Assembly: GCF_947488135.1 (NCBI RefSeq) | Contig: NZ_CANKYW010000001.1 | Span: forward strand, 1,302,001-1,366,000 | Length of the DNA: 64,000 nt | Direction: 5' to 3' | Source of the DNA: an uncultured Marivita sp. | GTDB taxonomy: Bacteria > Pseudomonadota > Alphaproteobacteria > Rhodobacterales > Rhodobacteraceae | Shown here: piece by piece, positions 54,322 through 62,336 of the stretch | How positions within the stretch are numbered: position 1 is the first letter of the stretch | How the letters are laid out: every line of letters begins with the position of its first letter | Program-made: the position numbers and the translations under genes | The notes under the pieces: generated by a model | What the model saw: only the letters and a program-made list of their open reading frames with translations | Databases searched by the model: none | Told to the model about the DNA's origin: nothing

Positions 54322-54340
54322 ATCCGCAGTTTTATCCACA
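54320..54340 (+). promoter_or_regulatory. Two DnaA-box-like sequences in tandem
   Basis: TTATCCACA at 54332-54340 is a perfect DnaA box. TTATCCGCA at 54320-54328 differs by one base. They have the same orientation and start 12 bases apart, right after the T tract of the terminator and before the 3' end of the nucleotidyltransferase gene. Confidence 0.4.
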
Positions 54341-54342
54341 GA

Positions 54343-54948
54343 TCATCGGGTCGGGTTGTTCGCCCGCCAGAGCGTCCAGGCGTCGGGTGTGTCGAGATCC
54401 GTCAGCGCGTGATCGCCCGGAAGGGCGACGCGGATCAGACGGGCCCGGTTTGCCTTCACGATCGACCGCGCACCTTCGTCCCCGGTCAGCGTCGCGAAAT
54501 CCGGGATCAGGTCGGCGGGAAAGATCACAGGATGCCCGGGCGAGCCATCCGCGCCAGTGGCCTGAACCAGAAATTCGCCTGAGGCGTCGGTGAAGGCCTG
54601 CACCACGCTTTGCAGGTCGTCAGCGGTCAGGTCCGGCATATCCGCGGGCAGGATCAACAGACCGCCCGTACCGCCGGGTACGCCCTCCGCCGCGCGGCGC
54701 AGTGACGCGGACATGCCATTCGCTGCATCGAGGACCGGGATCAGCCGAAGCTCCAGTCCCTCCAATACCTGTGCGCGGGGATGGTCGAGAGCGGGCAGAG
54801 TGACGATCACGGTGTCACTGACCGCCAAGGCCCGCTCCGCCACGCCACGCAGCATCGCTTGGCCGTCCACCACCTCCAGCAGCTTGTCACGGTCGCCCAT
54901 CCGGCGACTGGCTCCGGCGGCGGGAATCACGATGGTTAACTGCGTCAT
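54343..54948 (-). CDS. MobA-like nucleotidyltransferase (molybdenum cofactor cytidylyltransferase type)
   Basis: 201 residues. The N-terminal IVIPAAGASRRMGDRDKLLEVVDGQAMLRGV is the nucleotide-binding 'AaG.s.RMG..K.l' motif of MobA/MocA enzymes. The metal-binding segment is LLILPADMPDLTADDL. The later GHPVIFPADLIPDFATLTGDEGAR, with 'GhPv.f......l..l.GD.Gar', is the MocA signature. MocA-type enzymes add CMP to the molybdopterin cofactor for xanthine-oxidase-type enzymes. No such oxidoreductase is in the window. It ends 10 bases before the next gene on the same strand begins its 3' end, so it may share a transcript with it. Confidence 0.85.
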   Translation of the reverse strand: MTQLTIVIPAAGASRRMGDRDKLLEVVDGQAMLRGVAERALAVSDTVIVTLPALDHPRAQVLEGLELRLIPVLDAANGMSASLRRAAEGVPGGTGGLLILPADMPDLTADDLQSVVQAFTDASGEFLVQATGADGSPGHPVIFPADLIPDFATLTGDEGARSIVKANRARLIRVALPGDHALTDLDTPDAWTLWRANNPTR

Positions 54949-54957
54949 GCGACCAGT

Positions 54958-57363
54958 CTAGCCGCGCATCTGCGCCCCGTCAGCGTCGTAAAGCGGCTGC
55001 GTGATGAGCACGGCATCGCACATCTCGCCAAGGATCTCGATCTGCGCGGCCTGACCCTCAGAGGCATGGCTGCGCGGGATCAGGCCAAGCGCGATGGACT
55101 TGCCCGCATGGTGCGAATAGCCGCCCGAGGTGCAGAAGCCCTGCACGGTGCCGTCGATCCAGATCGGCTCGTAGCCGTGTACATCGGCGTCCTTGGCCGC
55201 CACCTCGAAGGCGCAAAGTACCCGGTCGGGCGGTGTCGCGCGTTCCGCCTCGGCGGCGGCGCGGCCGATGAAATCCACGTTCTTCGACCAGGCGATGAAG
55301 CGATCCATGCCCGTCTCTGCCGGGGTGTAATCGGGCGAAAACTCGTTGAGCCACGACCCGAAGAACTTGTCGAGCCTGAGCGACATCATCGCCCGCATCC
55401 CGAAGGGCCGCATCCCGTGATCCTGCCCGGCGGTCCAGAGCGTCTGCCAAAGCTGCCGCTGCGCGACGGGTTCGCAGTAGATCTCGTAGCCCAGACCACC
55501 CGTGTAGCTGACCCGCTGCACAAGGCAGGGCGTCATGCCGATGGTCATGGGACGCACGTCCATGAACTTCAGATCGGTCGCATCCCGCGTCACCGCGTCC
55601 AGGACCGCACGGGCGTTCGGCCCGGCGATCTGGAACCCGGTCAGCGCGTCCGACAGGTTGCGCACGGTCACGCCTTCGGCCGCGTTCCGTTCGAACCAGC
55701 GCATGTGATAGGCCTGCGCGCCGTAGCTCGCCGTCATGTGGAAATGTGTGTCCGACAGGCAAGAAAGGGTGAAATCCCCGATCAGACGTCCCCGTGGGGA
55801 CAGCATCGGAGTCAAGGACATACGCCCCGGTTTCGGCACCCGGCCCGCCATGATCCGATCCAGCCAATCCCGCGCGTTCGGTCCCGTAACCTCGTACTTG
55901 CCGAAATTGTGGATCTCGTTGATGCCAACGGCCTCGCGCACGGACTTCACCTCGCGCGCGGTGGCGTCCCACGCATTCGAGCGGCGGAAGGAGGGCGTCT
56001 CGTATCGGGCCTCATCGCCCTCAGCAAAGTAGTTGACCACCTCAAGACCGTATTGCGCGCCCCAGACCGCGCCCATTCCGTCGAAGATGTCATACATCGG
56101 CGTCGTGCGGTTGGGCCGTGCGGCGGGCAATTCCTCGTTCGGGTAGCTGACGGAAAAGCGTTTCTGGTAGTTCTCGATCACCTTGGGCAGCGTGTAGCCG
56201 GGACTGATCCAGTCTCCGAAGCGCGCCACATCCATCGCCGACACGTCGCGTTCGCATTCCCCCTCGACCATCCACTGTGCGAGCATGAGGCCCACGCCGC
56301 CACCCTGGCTGAACCCCGCCATCACACCGCAGGCTGACCAATAGTTGCGCAAGCCCGGCACCGGCCCGACCAACGGATTGCCGTCTGGGGCAAAGGTGAA
56401 CGGTCCGTGAATGACCGACTTGACTCCCGCCCGTTCCAGAACGGGGAAGCGTTTGTAGGCAAAGGCGATGCTGTCCTCGATCTTGTCGAAATCGTCAGGC
56501 AGAAGCTCATGGCCAAAGGTCCAGGGCGTGCCATTCACGGCCCAGGGCCGACAGGGCTGTTCGTAGAACCCGATGCAAAGCCCGCGCCCTTCCTGCCGCA
56601 GATAACTTTCCCCCGCTGGGTCCATCACATGCGGATGCTCGGTCGCGCGTTCGTAGATCTCGGGCGTCTCGTCTGTGACGATATACTGATGCTCCATCGG
56701 GTGCAGCGGCAGGTAGACGCCCGCCATCGCGCCCACCTCGCGCGCCCAGAGACCGCCTGCGTTGACCACGTGTTCGGCATGGATCGTGCCCTTGTCCGTC
56801 ACGACGTTCCACGTGCCGTCCGGGCGCTGTGTGGTTTCCCGCACCATGACATGGGTCTCGATCGTGGCCCCGCCCATCCGCGCCGCCTTGGCATAGGCGT
56901 GGGTCGTGCCTGACGGGTCAAGGTGCCCGTCCAGAGGATCGTACAAAGCGCCCAGAATGCCGTCCAGATTGGTGATCGGCGCGATCCTGGCGATCTCTTC
57001 GGGTCCGACGATCTCGGTCTCCAGACCCATGTAGCGATGCTTGGCCCGCTCGGCGAGCAGCATGTCGAACCGGTCGCGGTTGTCGGCAAGGGTAATTCCG
57101 CCCACATGGTGCAGCCCGCAGGACATGCCCGTGATCTCTTCCAACTCCTTGTACAGCCGGATCGTATAGCCCTGTAGGGCGGCCATGTTGGTGTCGCCGT
57201 TGAGCGTGTGAAACCCGCCCGCCGCGTGCCAGGTGCTGCCAGAGGTCAGTTCCGACCTCTCCACCAGCATCACGTCCGACCAGCCCAGCTTGGTCAGGTG
57301 ATAGAGCACCGACACGCCGACGACGCCGCCGCCGATGACACAGACCCGGGTGGTGGTTTTCAT
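54958..57363 (-). CDS. FAD-dependent dehydrogenase with GcvT domain (dimethylglycine/sarcosine dehydrogenase type)
   Basis: 801 residues. The FAD fold opens CVIGGGVVGVSVLYHLTKLGW. LTSGSTWHAAGGFH holds the His that binds FAD covalently in dimethylglycine and sarcosine dehydrogenases. An oxidoreductase domain runs to about residue 420. The C-terminal half is a GcvT-like aminomethyltransferase domain (NFGKYEVTGPNARDWLDRIMAGRVP, VSYTGGLGYEIYCEP), which takes up the one-carbon unit on tetrahydrofolate. The exact methylated amine is not predictable. It is divergent from a close paralogue at 57508, and probably takes part in glycine betaine or related methylamine breakdown. Confidence 0.88.
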   Translation of the reverse strand: MKTTTRVCVIGGGVVGVSVLYHLTKLGWSDVMLVERSELTSGSTWHAAGGFHTLNGDTNMAALQGYTIRLYKELEEITGMSCGLHHVGGITLADNRDRFDMLLAERAKHRYMGLETEIVGPEEIARIAPITNLDGILGALYDPLDGHLDPSGTTHAYAKAARMGGATIETHVMVRETTQRPDGTWNVVTDKGTIHAEHVVNAGGLWAREVGAMAGVYLPLHPMEHQYIVTDETPEIYERATEHPHVMDPAGESYLRQEGRGLCIGFYEQPCRPWAVNGTPWTFGHELLPDDFDKIEDSIAFAYKRFPVLERAGVKSVIHGPFTFAPDGNPLVGPVPGLRNYWSACGVMAGFSQGGGVGLMLAQWMVEGECERDVSAMDVARFGDWISPGYTLPKVIENYQKRFSVSYPNEELPAARPNRTTPMYDIFDGMGAVWGAQYGLEVVNYFAEGDEARYETPSFRRSNAWDATAREVKSVREAVGINEIHNFGKYEVTGPNARDWLDRIMAGRVPKPGRMSLTPMLSPRGRLIGDFTLSCLSDTHFHMTASYGAQAYHMRWFERNAAEGVTVRNLSDALTGFQIAGPNARAVLDAVTRDATDLKFMDVRPMTIGMTPCLVQRVSYTGGLGYEIYCEPVAQRQLWQTLWTAGQDHGMRPFGMRAMMSLRLDKFFGSWLNEFSPDYTPAETGMDRFIAWSKNVDFIGRAAAEAERATPPDRVLCAFEVAAKDADVHGYEPIWIDGTVQGFCTSGGYSHHAGKSIALGLIPRSHASEGQAAQIEILGEMCDAVLITQPLYDADGAQMRG

Positions 57364-57428
57364 GGATGATCCCTCGCGTTTCTGGTTCGACAATGTGCAG
57401 GGCGGGTTTCAAGCGTCCTGCCCGAAAA

Positions 57429-57443
57429 CGACACGGTGTGTCG
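57429..57443. promoter_or_regulatory. Dyad operator between divergent dehydrogenase genes
   Basis: CGACAC-GGT-GTGTCG is a perfect 6-3-6 inverted repeat lying 65 bases from each of the two start codons. A shared regulator could control both genes. The regulator is not encoded next to them. Confidence 0.45.
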
Positions 57444-57507
57444 GCCAAGGGCAACCCTGTTGCGGTGGCCCCGCGAAGGGTGGGGGAAGACCATCGGAGT
57501 GACTCGC

Positions 57508-59922
57508 ATGAAAACCCACGCCCAGGCCGTCGTGATCGGCGGCGGTGTCATCGGCTGTTCGATTCTATACCATTTGGTAAAATTGGGCTGGGCCGACGTT
57601 GTCCTGCTGGAACGGGATGAACTTACCTCTGGAAGCACGTGGCACGCAGCGGCGAATATCCACGGCTTGCATGACAGCACCAATATCAGCCGATTGCAGC
57701 ACTACACGATGGGTCTTTATAAAGAGTTGGAGGCCGAAACCGGTCAAAGCTGCGGCGTGTTCCAGCCCGGCTCGCTATACCTCGCCCAGACCGAAGCACG
57801 CGAACACCAGTTGCGCCTGCAAGCGGCCAAGGCGAAGCTGTATGGCATGAACTTCCACGAGGTTTCGCGCTCCGAAGCCGAGGCCCTGCACCCGCTGGTC
57901 AATTTCGACGGCATCCGCTGCATCATGTACGAACCGGACGGCGGCAACGTGGACCCTTCCGGCGTGACGGCGGCCTATGCTGCGGGTGCACGGACGCGGG
58001 GGGCGGAAATCCACCGCTTCACGCCGGTGACGGCGACCGAACAGCAGCCCGACGGCACCTGGATCGTGCGCACGCCCAAGGGCGACATCCGCACCGAGTG
58101 GGTGGTCAACGCCGCCGGTCTCTGGGGCCGCGAAGTCGCCGCGCTGGCGGGGATCACACTTCCGCTCCTGCCGACCGAACACCAGTATTTCGTGACCGAA
58201 ACCATCCCCGAGATCGCCGCTCTGGACCGTCGCCTGCCGTCTGTCGCGGATCGGGACGGCGAATATTACCTGCGGCAAGAGGGCAAGGGCCTGCTGGTGG
58301 GCGCCTACGAGAAAGACGTCCGTTTCTGGGCCGAGGACGGCACGCCGCAGGGCTTCGGCCACGAGCTCTTCGCCGACGATCTGGAACGGATCGAGGACAA
58401 CATGATGCGTGCCATCGACCGGGTGCCCGCCGTGGGCACCGCCGGGATCAAGCGGGTCATCAACGGCCCGATGATCTGGTCGCCCGACAGCAACGTGCTG
58501 CTGGGTCCGATCCCCGAAAAGCCCGGTTATTTCTGTTGCAATGGTATCATTCCGGGGTTCAGCCAGTCGGGCGGCATGGGCCTCATGGTGGCGCAATGGA
58601 TCATCGACGGCGAGATGCAATACGACATGTTCGCCTGGGACGTGGCGCGGTTCGGCGATTGGGCAGATGCCAAATTCACCAAGGCACGGGTGGGCGACCA
58701 ATACGCGCATCGCTTCAAGATCCACTTCCCCGGCGAGGAACGCGCCGCAGGTCGGCCCGTGCGCACGCGACCCATCTTTGAGCAGCAAAAGGACATGGGC
58801 GCGGTCTTCGGCCTGAACTACGGCTGGGAACACCCGCTTTACTTCTCCAAGGACGTGCCCGACAGCACGGGCTTCACGCGCCAGCCGTGGTGGGATGTGG
58901 TGGGCCAAGAGGCCCGCACCCTGCGCGACCGGGCAGGGATCATCGACATCTCGAACTTCGCCAAATACCGTGTCACGGGGCCGGGGGCCGAGGACTGGTT
59001 GAACGCTGTCTTCGCCAACCGGATGCCGCGCGAGGTGGGGCGGTCCTGCCTGACACCGCTGATCGGTAAACGCGGTGGGATCGCGGGCGATGCGACGGTG
59101 ACACGGCTGGCCAAGGAAGACTTCTGGATCATCAGCTCCGGCATGGCGGAACGCTACCAGAAACGGTTCTATGACGCGGTGCCTTTGCCAGACGGCACGA
59201 CATTCCAGTCGCTGACCACCTCGTGGTGTGGCTTCAATGTCGCTGGCCCGCAAAGCCGCGCGCTGTTGCAACGGCTGACCAACTCCTCGCTCGACACCGC
59301 CAACTGGCCCTTCATGCGCTCCGCGATGATCGACATTGCGGGCGTGCAGGCGATGGCGCTGCGGGTGTCGTTCACAGGTGATCTGGGCTGGGAACTGCAC
59401 TGCCGGGACGAGGATCAGTCAAAGCTCTACACCGCGCTCGTCGAGGCAGGCAAAGAAGTCGGAGCGCTGCCCGTCGGAAGCCGCGCCCTGATGAGTCTGC
59501 GGCTCGAAAAAGGCTACGGGTCCTGGGGGCGCGAATACAGCCCCGAATACTGGCCGCAGGAATGCGGGCTCGACCGGCTGTGCCGCGGCGACAAGGACTA
59601 CCTCAACCGCGATGCGGCACTGGCCAACATGGCGAAACCGCCGCGGGAGCGGATGGTTCTCCTGGCTTTGAATGCCGAGGACACCGACGCCTCCAACGCC
59701 GACGCGACCGGGGGTGAGCCGGTGTTCAGGGACGGCAAGGGCATCGGACGCGTCAGCTCGGGCGCCTATGGCTACCACGTGGAGCAATCGCTGGCGCTGG
59801 CGTTCCTCAAGGACGCAGCACCGGGCGATACGGTCGAGGTGATGGTGCTGGGCCGCCCGCACCGCGCGACGGTCCTTGACCGGCCACCCTTCGATCCAGA
59901 CGGGACGCGCCTCCGCGCTTGA
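57508..59922 (+). CDS. FAD-dependent dehydrogenase with GcvT domain, paralogue
   Basis: 804 residues with the same plan as the divergent gene. The Rossmann start is VVIGGGVIGCSILYHLVKLGW, with the covalent-FAD motif LTSGSTWHAAANIHG. The GcvT half contains NFAKYRVTGPGAEDWLNAVFANRMP and VSFTGDLGWELHCRD. The two proteins share order and many identities but differ in the active-site surroundings (GGFHTLNGDTN versus ANIHGLHDSTN), so they probably act on different N-methyl substrates. The start at 57508 follows CGGAGTGACTCGC. Confidence 0.88.
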   Translation: MKTHAQAVVIGGGVIGCSILYHLVKLGWADVVLLERDELTSGSTWHAAANIHGLHDSTNISRLQHYTMGLYKELEAETGQSCGVFQPGSLYLAQTEAREHQLRLQAAKAKLYGMNFHEVSRSEAEALHPLVNFDGIRCIMYEPDGGNVDPSGVTAAYAAGARTRGAEIHRFTPVTATEQQPDGTWIVRTPKGDIRTEWVVNAAGLWGREVAALAGITLPLLPTEHQYFVTETIPEIAALDRRLPSVADRDGEYYLRQEGKGLLVGAYEKDVRFWAEDGTPQGFGHELFADDLERIEDNMMRAIDRVPAVGTAGIKRVINGPMIWSPDSNVLLGPIPEKPGYFCCNGIIPGFSQSGGMGLMVAQWIIDGEMQYDMFAWDVARFGDWADAKFTKARVGDQYAHRFKIHFPGEERAAGRPVRTRPIFEQQKDMGAVFGLNYGWEHPLYFSKDVPDSTGFTRQPWWDVVGQEARTLRDRAGIIDISNFAKYRVTGPGAEDWLNAVFANRMPREVGRSCLTPLIGKRGGIAGDATVTRLAKEDFWIISSGMAERYQKRFYDAVPLPDGTTFQSLTTSWCGFNVAGPQSRALLQRLTNSSLDTANWPFMRSAMIDIAGVQAMALRVSFTGDLGWELHCRDEDQSKLYTALVEAGKEVGALPVGSRALMSLRLEKGYGSWGREYSPEYWPQECGLDRLCRGDKDYLNRDAALANMAKPPRERMVLLALNAEDTDASNADATGGEPVFRDGKGIGRVSSGAYGYHVEQSLALAFLKDAAPGDTVEVMVLGRPHRATVLDRPPFDPDGTRLRA

Positions 59923-59924
59923 GG

Positions 59925-60013
59925 CTTCTTTGGGCGAAAAATATCTCGGGGTCCGGGGCAGCGCCCCGGGGGTTCCGTCAACGGAACCGCCAAAATGCGT
60001 CAACGCATTTTGG
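59925..60013. repeat. Composite intergenic element: common leader plus three hairpins
   Basis: CTTCTTTGGGC (59925-59935) with GAAAAATATCTC repeats the leader seen at 28086. Three adjacent hairpins follow: CCGGGGC/GCCCCGG (59953-59969), GGTTCCGT/ACGGAACC (59971-59988) and CCAAAATGCGT/ACGCATTTTGG (59990-60013). The latter two share the apex GT-CA-AC. The element lies between convergent genes and likely terminates both. Confidence 0.7.
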
Positions 60014-60024
60014 CTCGCCCGGGA

Positions 60025-61341
60025 TCACTCGGGCGCCAGCGGCCGGATCTTGAGCGCGGTGATGCGGTTGTTGTCGCGGGCGACGACCTCGAAACGGAAC
60101 CCGTGGAAGCTGAAGCACTGGCCGATAGTCGGGATCATCTGCGCCTCGTGAATGACCAGCCCCGCAACGGTGTTGGCTTCCTCGTCCGGCAGCGTCCAGT
60201 CGAGTTCGCGGTTGACGTCGCGGATCGTCATGGCTCCGTCGATCCAGTAATTGCCGTCTTCGTCCGCCTTGATCGGGTGATCTCCGTCGGGGTCGAATTC
60301 GTCGGTGATCTCGCCCACGATCTCTTCGAGGATATCCTCGAGCGTGATCAGTCCCTGAAGCGCGCCGTATTCATCCACCACCAGCGCGAAATGCGTGCGG
60401 CGGCGCAGGAACTGGCGCATCTGGTCGTCGAGCGATGTGCTTTCCGGGATGAAATACGGCTTCATCGCAACGTCGGCGAATTTGAAGCTGCTCATCGCGT
60501 CGGCCGGTTTGTCGCTTTCCTGCATGAACTGGTACATCGCGCGGAACAGGTCTTTCGCGTGGACCACGCCGATGATGTTCTCCGGATCGCCGCGGAAGAC
60601 GGGCAGGCGGGTATGGTTCGATTCAAGGCATTGCTTGAGGATGTCCTGCGGATCGTTGTCGGCGTCGATCATCTCGATCCCGGAACGGTGCAGCATGATC
60701 TCTTCGACCGTGCGTTCGCTCAGGTCGAGCGCGCCGAGGATGCGGTCCCGGTCTTCCTTTTCGACCACGCCTTCGGAATGGCCCAGTTGCAGTGCGCCCG
60801 CGATTTCTTCGCGCACGGCAAGGATGTGGCTGTCGGGGTCGGTCTTGACACCGAAGACGCTGAGCACACCGCGCACCAGCATTCGCACCGCGCCCACGAC
60901 GGGCGAGAATACCGTGATGACCAGTTGGATCACAGGCGACACCCGGCTGGCGGCGGTTTCGGCGTTGGTGATGGCGTAGGTCTTGGGCAGCACCTCGGCG
61001 AAGACGAGAACGAGCACCGTCATCACCAAGGTCGCCAAAGCCACACCGGATTCCCCGAAGGCCCGGGTGAAAAGCGCGGTGGCCAGCGATGTGGCCAGGA
61101 TGTTGACGAGGTTGTTGCCCAGAAGGACCGACCCGATCAGGCGTTCGTTGTCCTCGGTAATCAAAAGCGCCCGGTCCGCGCCTTTCGATCCCCGGTCCGC
61201 CATCGAGCGCAGCTTGCCGCGCGAAGCCGCCGTGAGCGCGGTTTCCGATCCGCTGAAGAAGGCGGACAGAACCAGCAATCCGAGAATGGCGGCTGAGGTG
61301 ATCCAGAAAGCGGCATCCGCCGCGGTCGATGCGGTGTCCAT
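60025..61341 (-). CDS. CorC/HlyC family transporter (CNNM/DUF21 plus CBS pair)
   Basis: 438 residues from the ATG at 61341; a TTG three codons upstream is an alternative. The N-terminal DUF21 membrane domain has about four helices (ILGLLVLSAFFSGSETALTAASRGKL, NERLIGSVLLGNNLVNILATSLAT, VLVLVFAEVLPKTYAITNAE). A CBS pair follows (VEEIMLHRSGIEMID ... LEDILEEIVGEI), and then a CorC_HlyC domain (FDPDGDHPIKADEDGNYWIDG). Members are linked to magnesium and cobalt efflux. It is convergent with the FAD/GcvT gene. Confidence 0.9.
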   Translation of the reverse strand: MDTASTAADAAFWITSAAILGLLVLSAFFSGSETALTAASRGKLRSMADRGSKGADRALLITEDNERLIGSVLLGNNLVNILATSLATALFTRAFGESGVALATLVMTVLVLVFAEVLPKTYAITNAETAASRVSPVIQLVITVFSPVVGAVRMLVRGVLSVFGVKTDPDSHILAVREEIAGALQLGHSEGVVEKEDRDRILGALDLSERTVEEIMLHRSGIEMIDADNDPQDILKQCLESNHTRLPVFRGDPENIIGVVHAKDLFRAMYQFMQESDKPADAMSSFKFADVAMKPYFIPESTSLDDQMRQFLRRRTHFALVVDEYGALQGLITLEDILEEIVGEITDEFDPDGDHPIKADEDGNYWIDGAMTIRDVNRELDWTLPDEEANTVAGLVIHEAQMIPTIGQCFSFHGFRFEVVARDNNRITALKIRPLAPE

Positions 61342-61409
61342 GAGGTCCAACGTTTTGAAATTCTGTGAGGGTTATGGGGTCATGGCCCCGCACGTTCAAG
61401 GGCCGTGGC

Positions 61410-62336
61410 TCAGTCCCGCGCCATCGGGTGGTGATCCAGCACCAGCTCTTTCAGGCGCTCTTCGAGAACATGGGTGTAAATTTCCGTGGTGGACACGTCG
61501 GCGTGCCCCAGAAAGGTCTGGATCGCGCGCAGGTCGGCGCCATTGGCCAGAAGATGCGTCGCGAAGGCGTGCCGCAACGTGTGGGGTGTCACCTTGGAGG
61601 GCGACACGCCGCCTTCGACCGCCAGATCCTTGATCAGCACATAGAAGGCGTGGCGGGTCAGATGGCCCGATTTGCCGCGCGACGGAAAGAGGAACGTCGA
61701 TGCCGGTTTTCCGTCCGCGCGGGCCGCGTCTTCCATCGCCTCGCGCGTCTTGAGCCAGACCCGAAGGGCCGCGCGCGCCGGTGGGGATAGGGGCACCATC
61801 CGTTCCTTGCCGCCTTTGCCGCGGATCAGCAACATGCGCGGATCGCCCTTGGCCGACGACAACGGCAGCGAGACCAGTTCGCTCACCCGCATGCCCGTGG
61901 CGTAGAGCAATTGCATGAGGCAGGTGTTGCGTTCCTTGTCGGCCTGCGTGCGTCCATGCGCGGTCGCGGCATCGAGCAGGCGGTCCACCTCTTCGGTCGA
62001 CAGGGTCTTGGGCAGGCGCTTGTCGCGTCCCGGGCCGCTGATCTGAACCGCCGGATTGTCGGCGCGGAAGCCTTCTTCGAAGCAGAACCTGTACAATTGC
62101 TTGATCGCCGACAACCGCCGCGCACGGGTGGATTTCGCCAGCCCCTGCGCGTCGCAATGGATCAGGTATGCTTCGACATCCGCTTTCTGCGCATCAGGGA
62201 GTGACGCGCCTTTGTCCGCAAGCCAATCGGTGAAATCGGCAAGATCACGGGCATAGGCCAGTTGCGTATTCGTCGCGGCCCCGCGTTCGGCGGCCTGCGC
62301 ATCCAGAAAGGCGGCGATCCAGTGTCGGTCGCTCAT
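61410..62336 (-). CDS. xerD: Site-specific tyrosine recombinase XerD
   Basis: 308 residues. All catalytic residues are visible: Arg in YATGMRVSELVSL, Lys in GKGGKERMVPL, HTLRHAFATHLLANGADLRAIQTFLGHA (His and Arg), and Tyr in VSTTEIYTHV. The N-terminal core-binding domain begins WIAAFLDAQAAERGAATNTQLAYARDL. XerD resolves chromosome dimers at dif. It is chromosomal housekeeping and not part of the island. It overlaps the next gene upstream by 4 bases. Confidence 0.93.
   Translation of the reverse strand: MSDRHWIAAFLDAQAAERGAATNTQLAYARDLADFTDWLADKGASLPDAQKADVEAYLIHCDAQGLAKSTRARRLSAIKQLYRFCFEEGFRADNPAVQISGPGRDKRLPKTLSTEEVDRLLDAATAHGRTQADKERNTCLMQLLYATGMRVSELVSLPLSSAKGDPRMLLIRGKGGKERMVPLSPPARAALRVWLKTREAMEDAARADGKPASTFLFPSRGKSGHLTRHAFYVLIKDLAVEGGVSPSKVTPHTLRHAFATHLLANGADLRAIQTFLGHADVSTTEIYTHVLEERLKELVLDHHPMARD

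Noticed and set aside
55066-56337. Plus-strand open frame of 423 codons
   Set aside because: Antisense to the FAD/GcvT gene, His/Arg-rich and without motifs.
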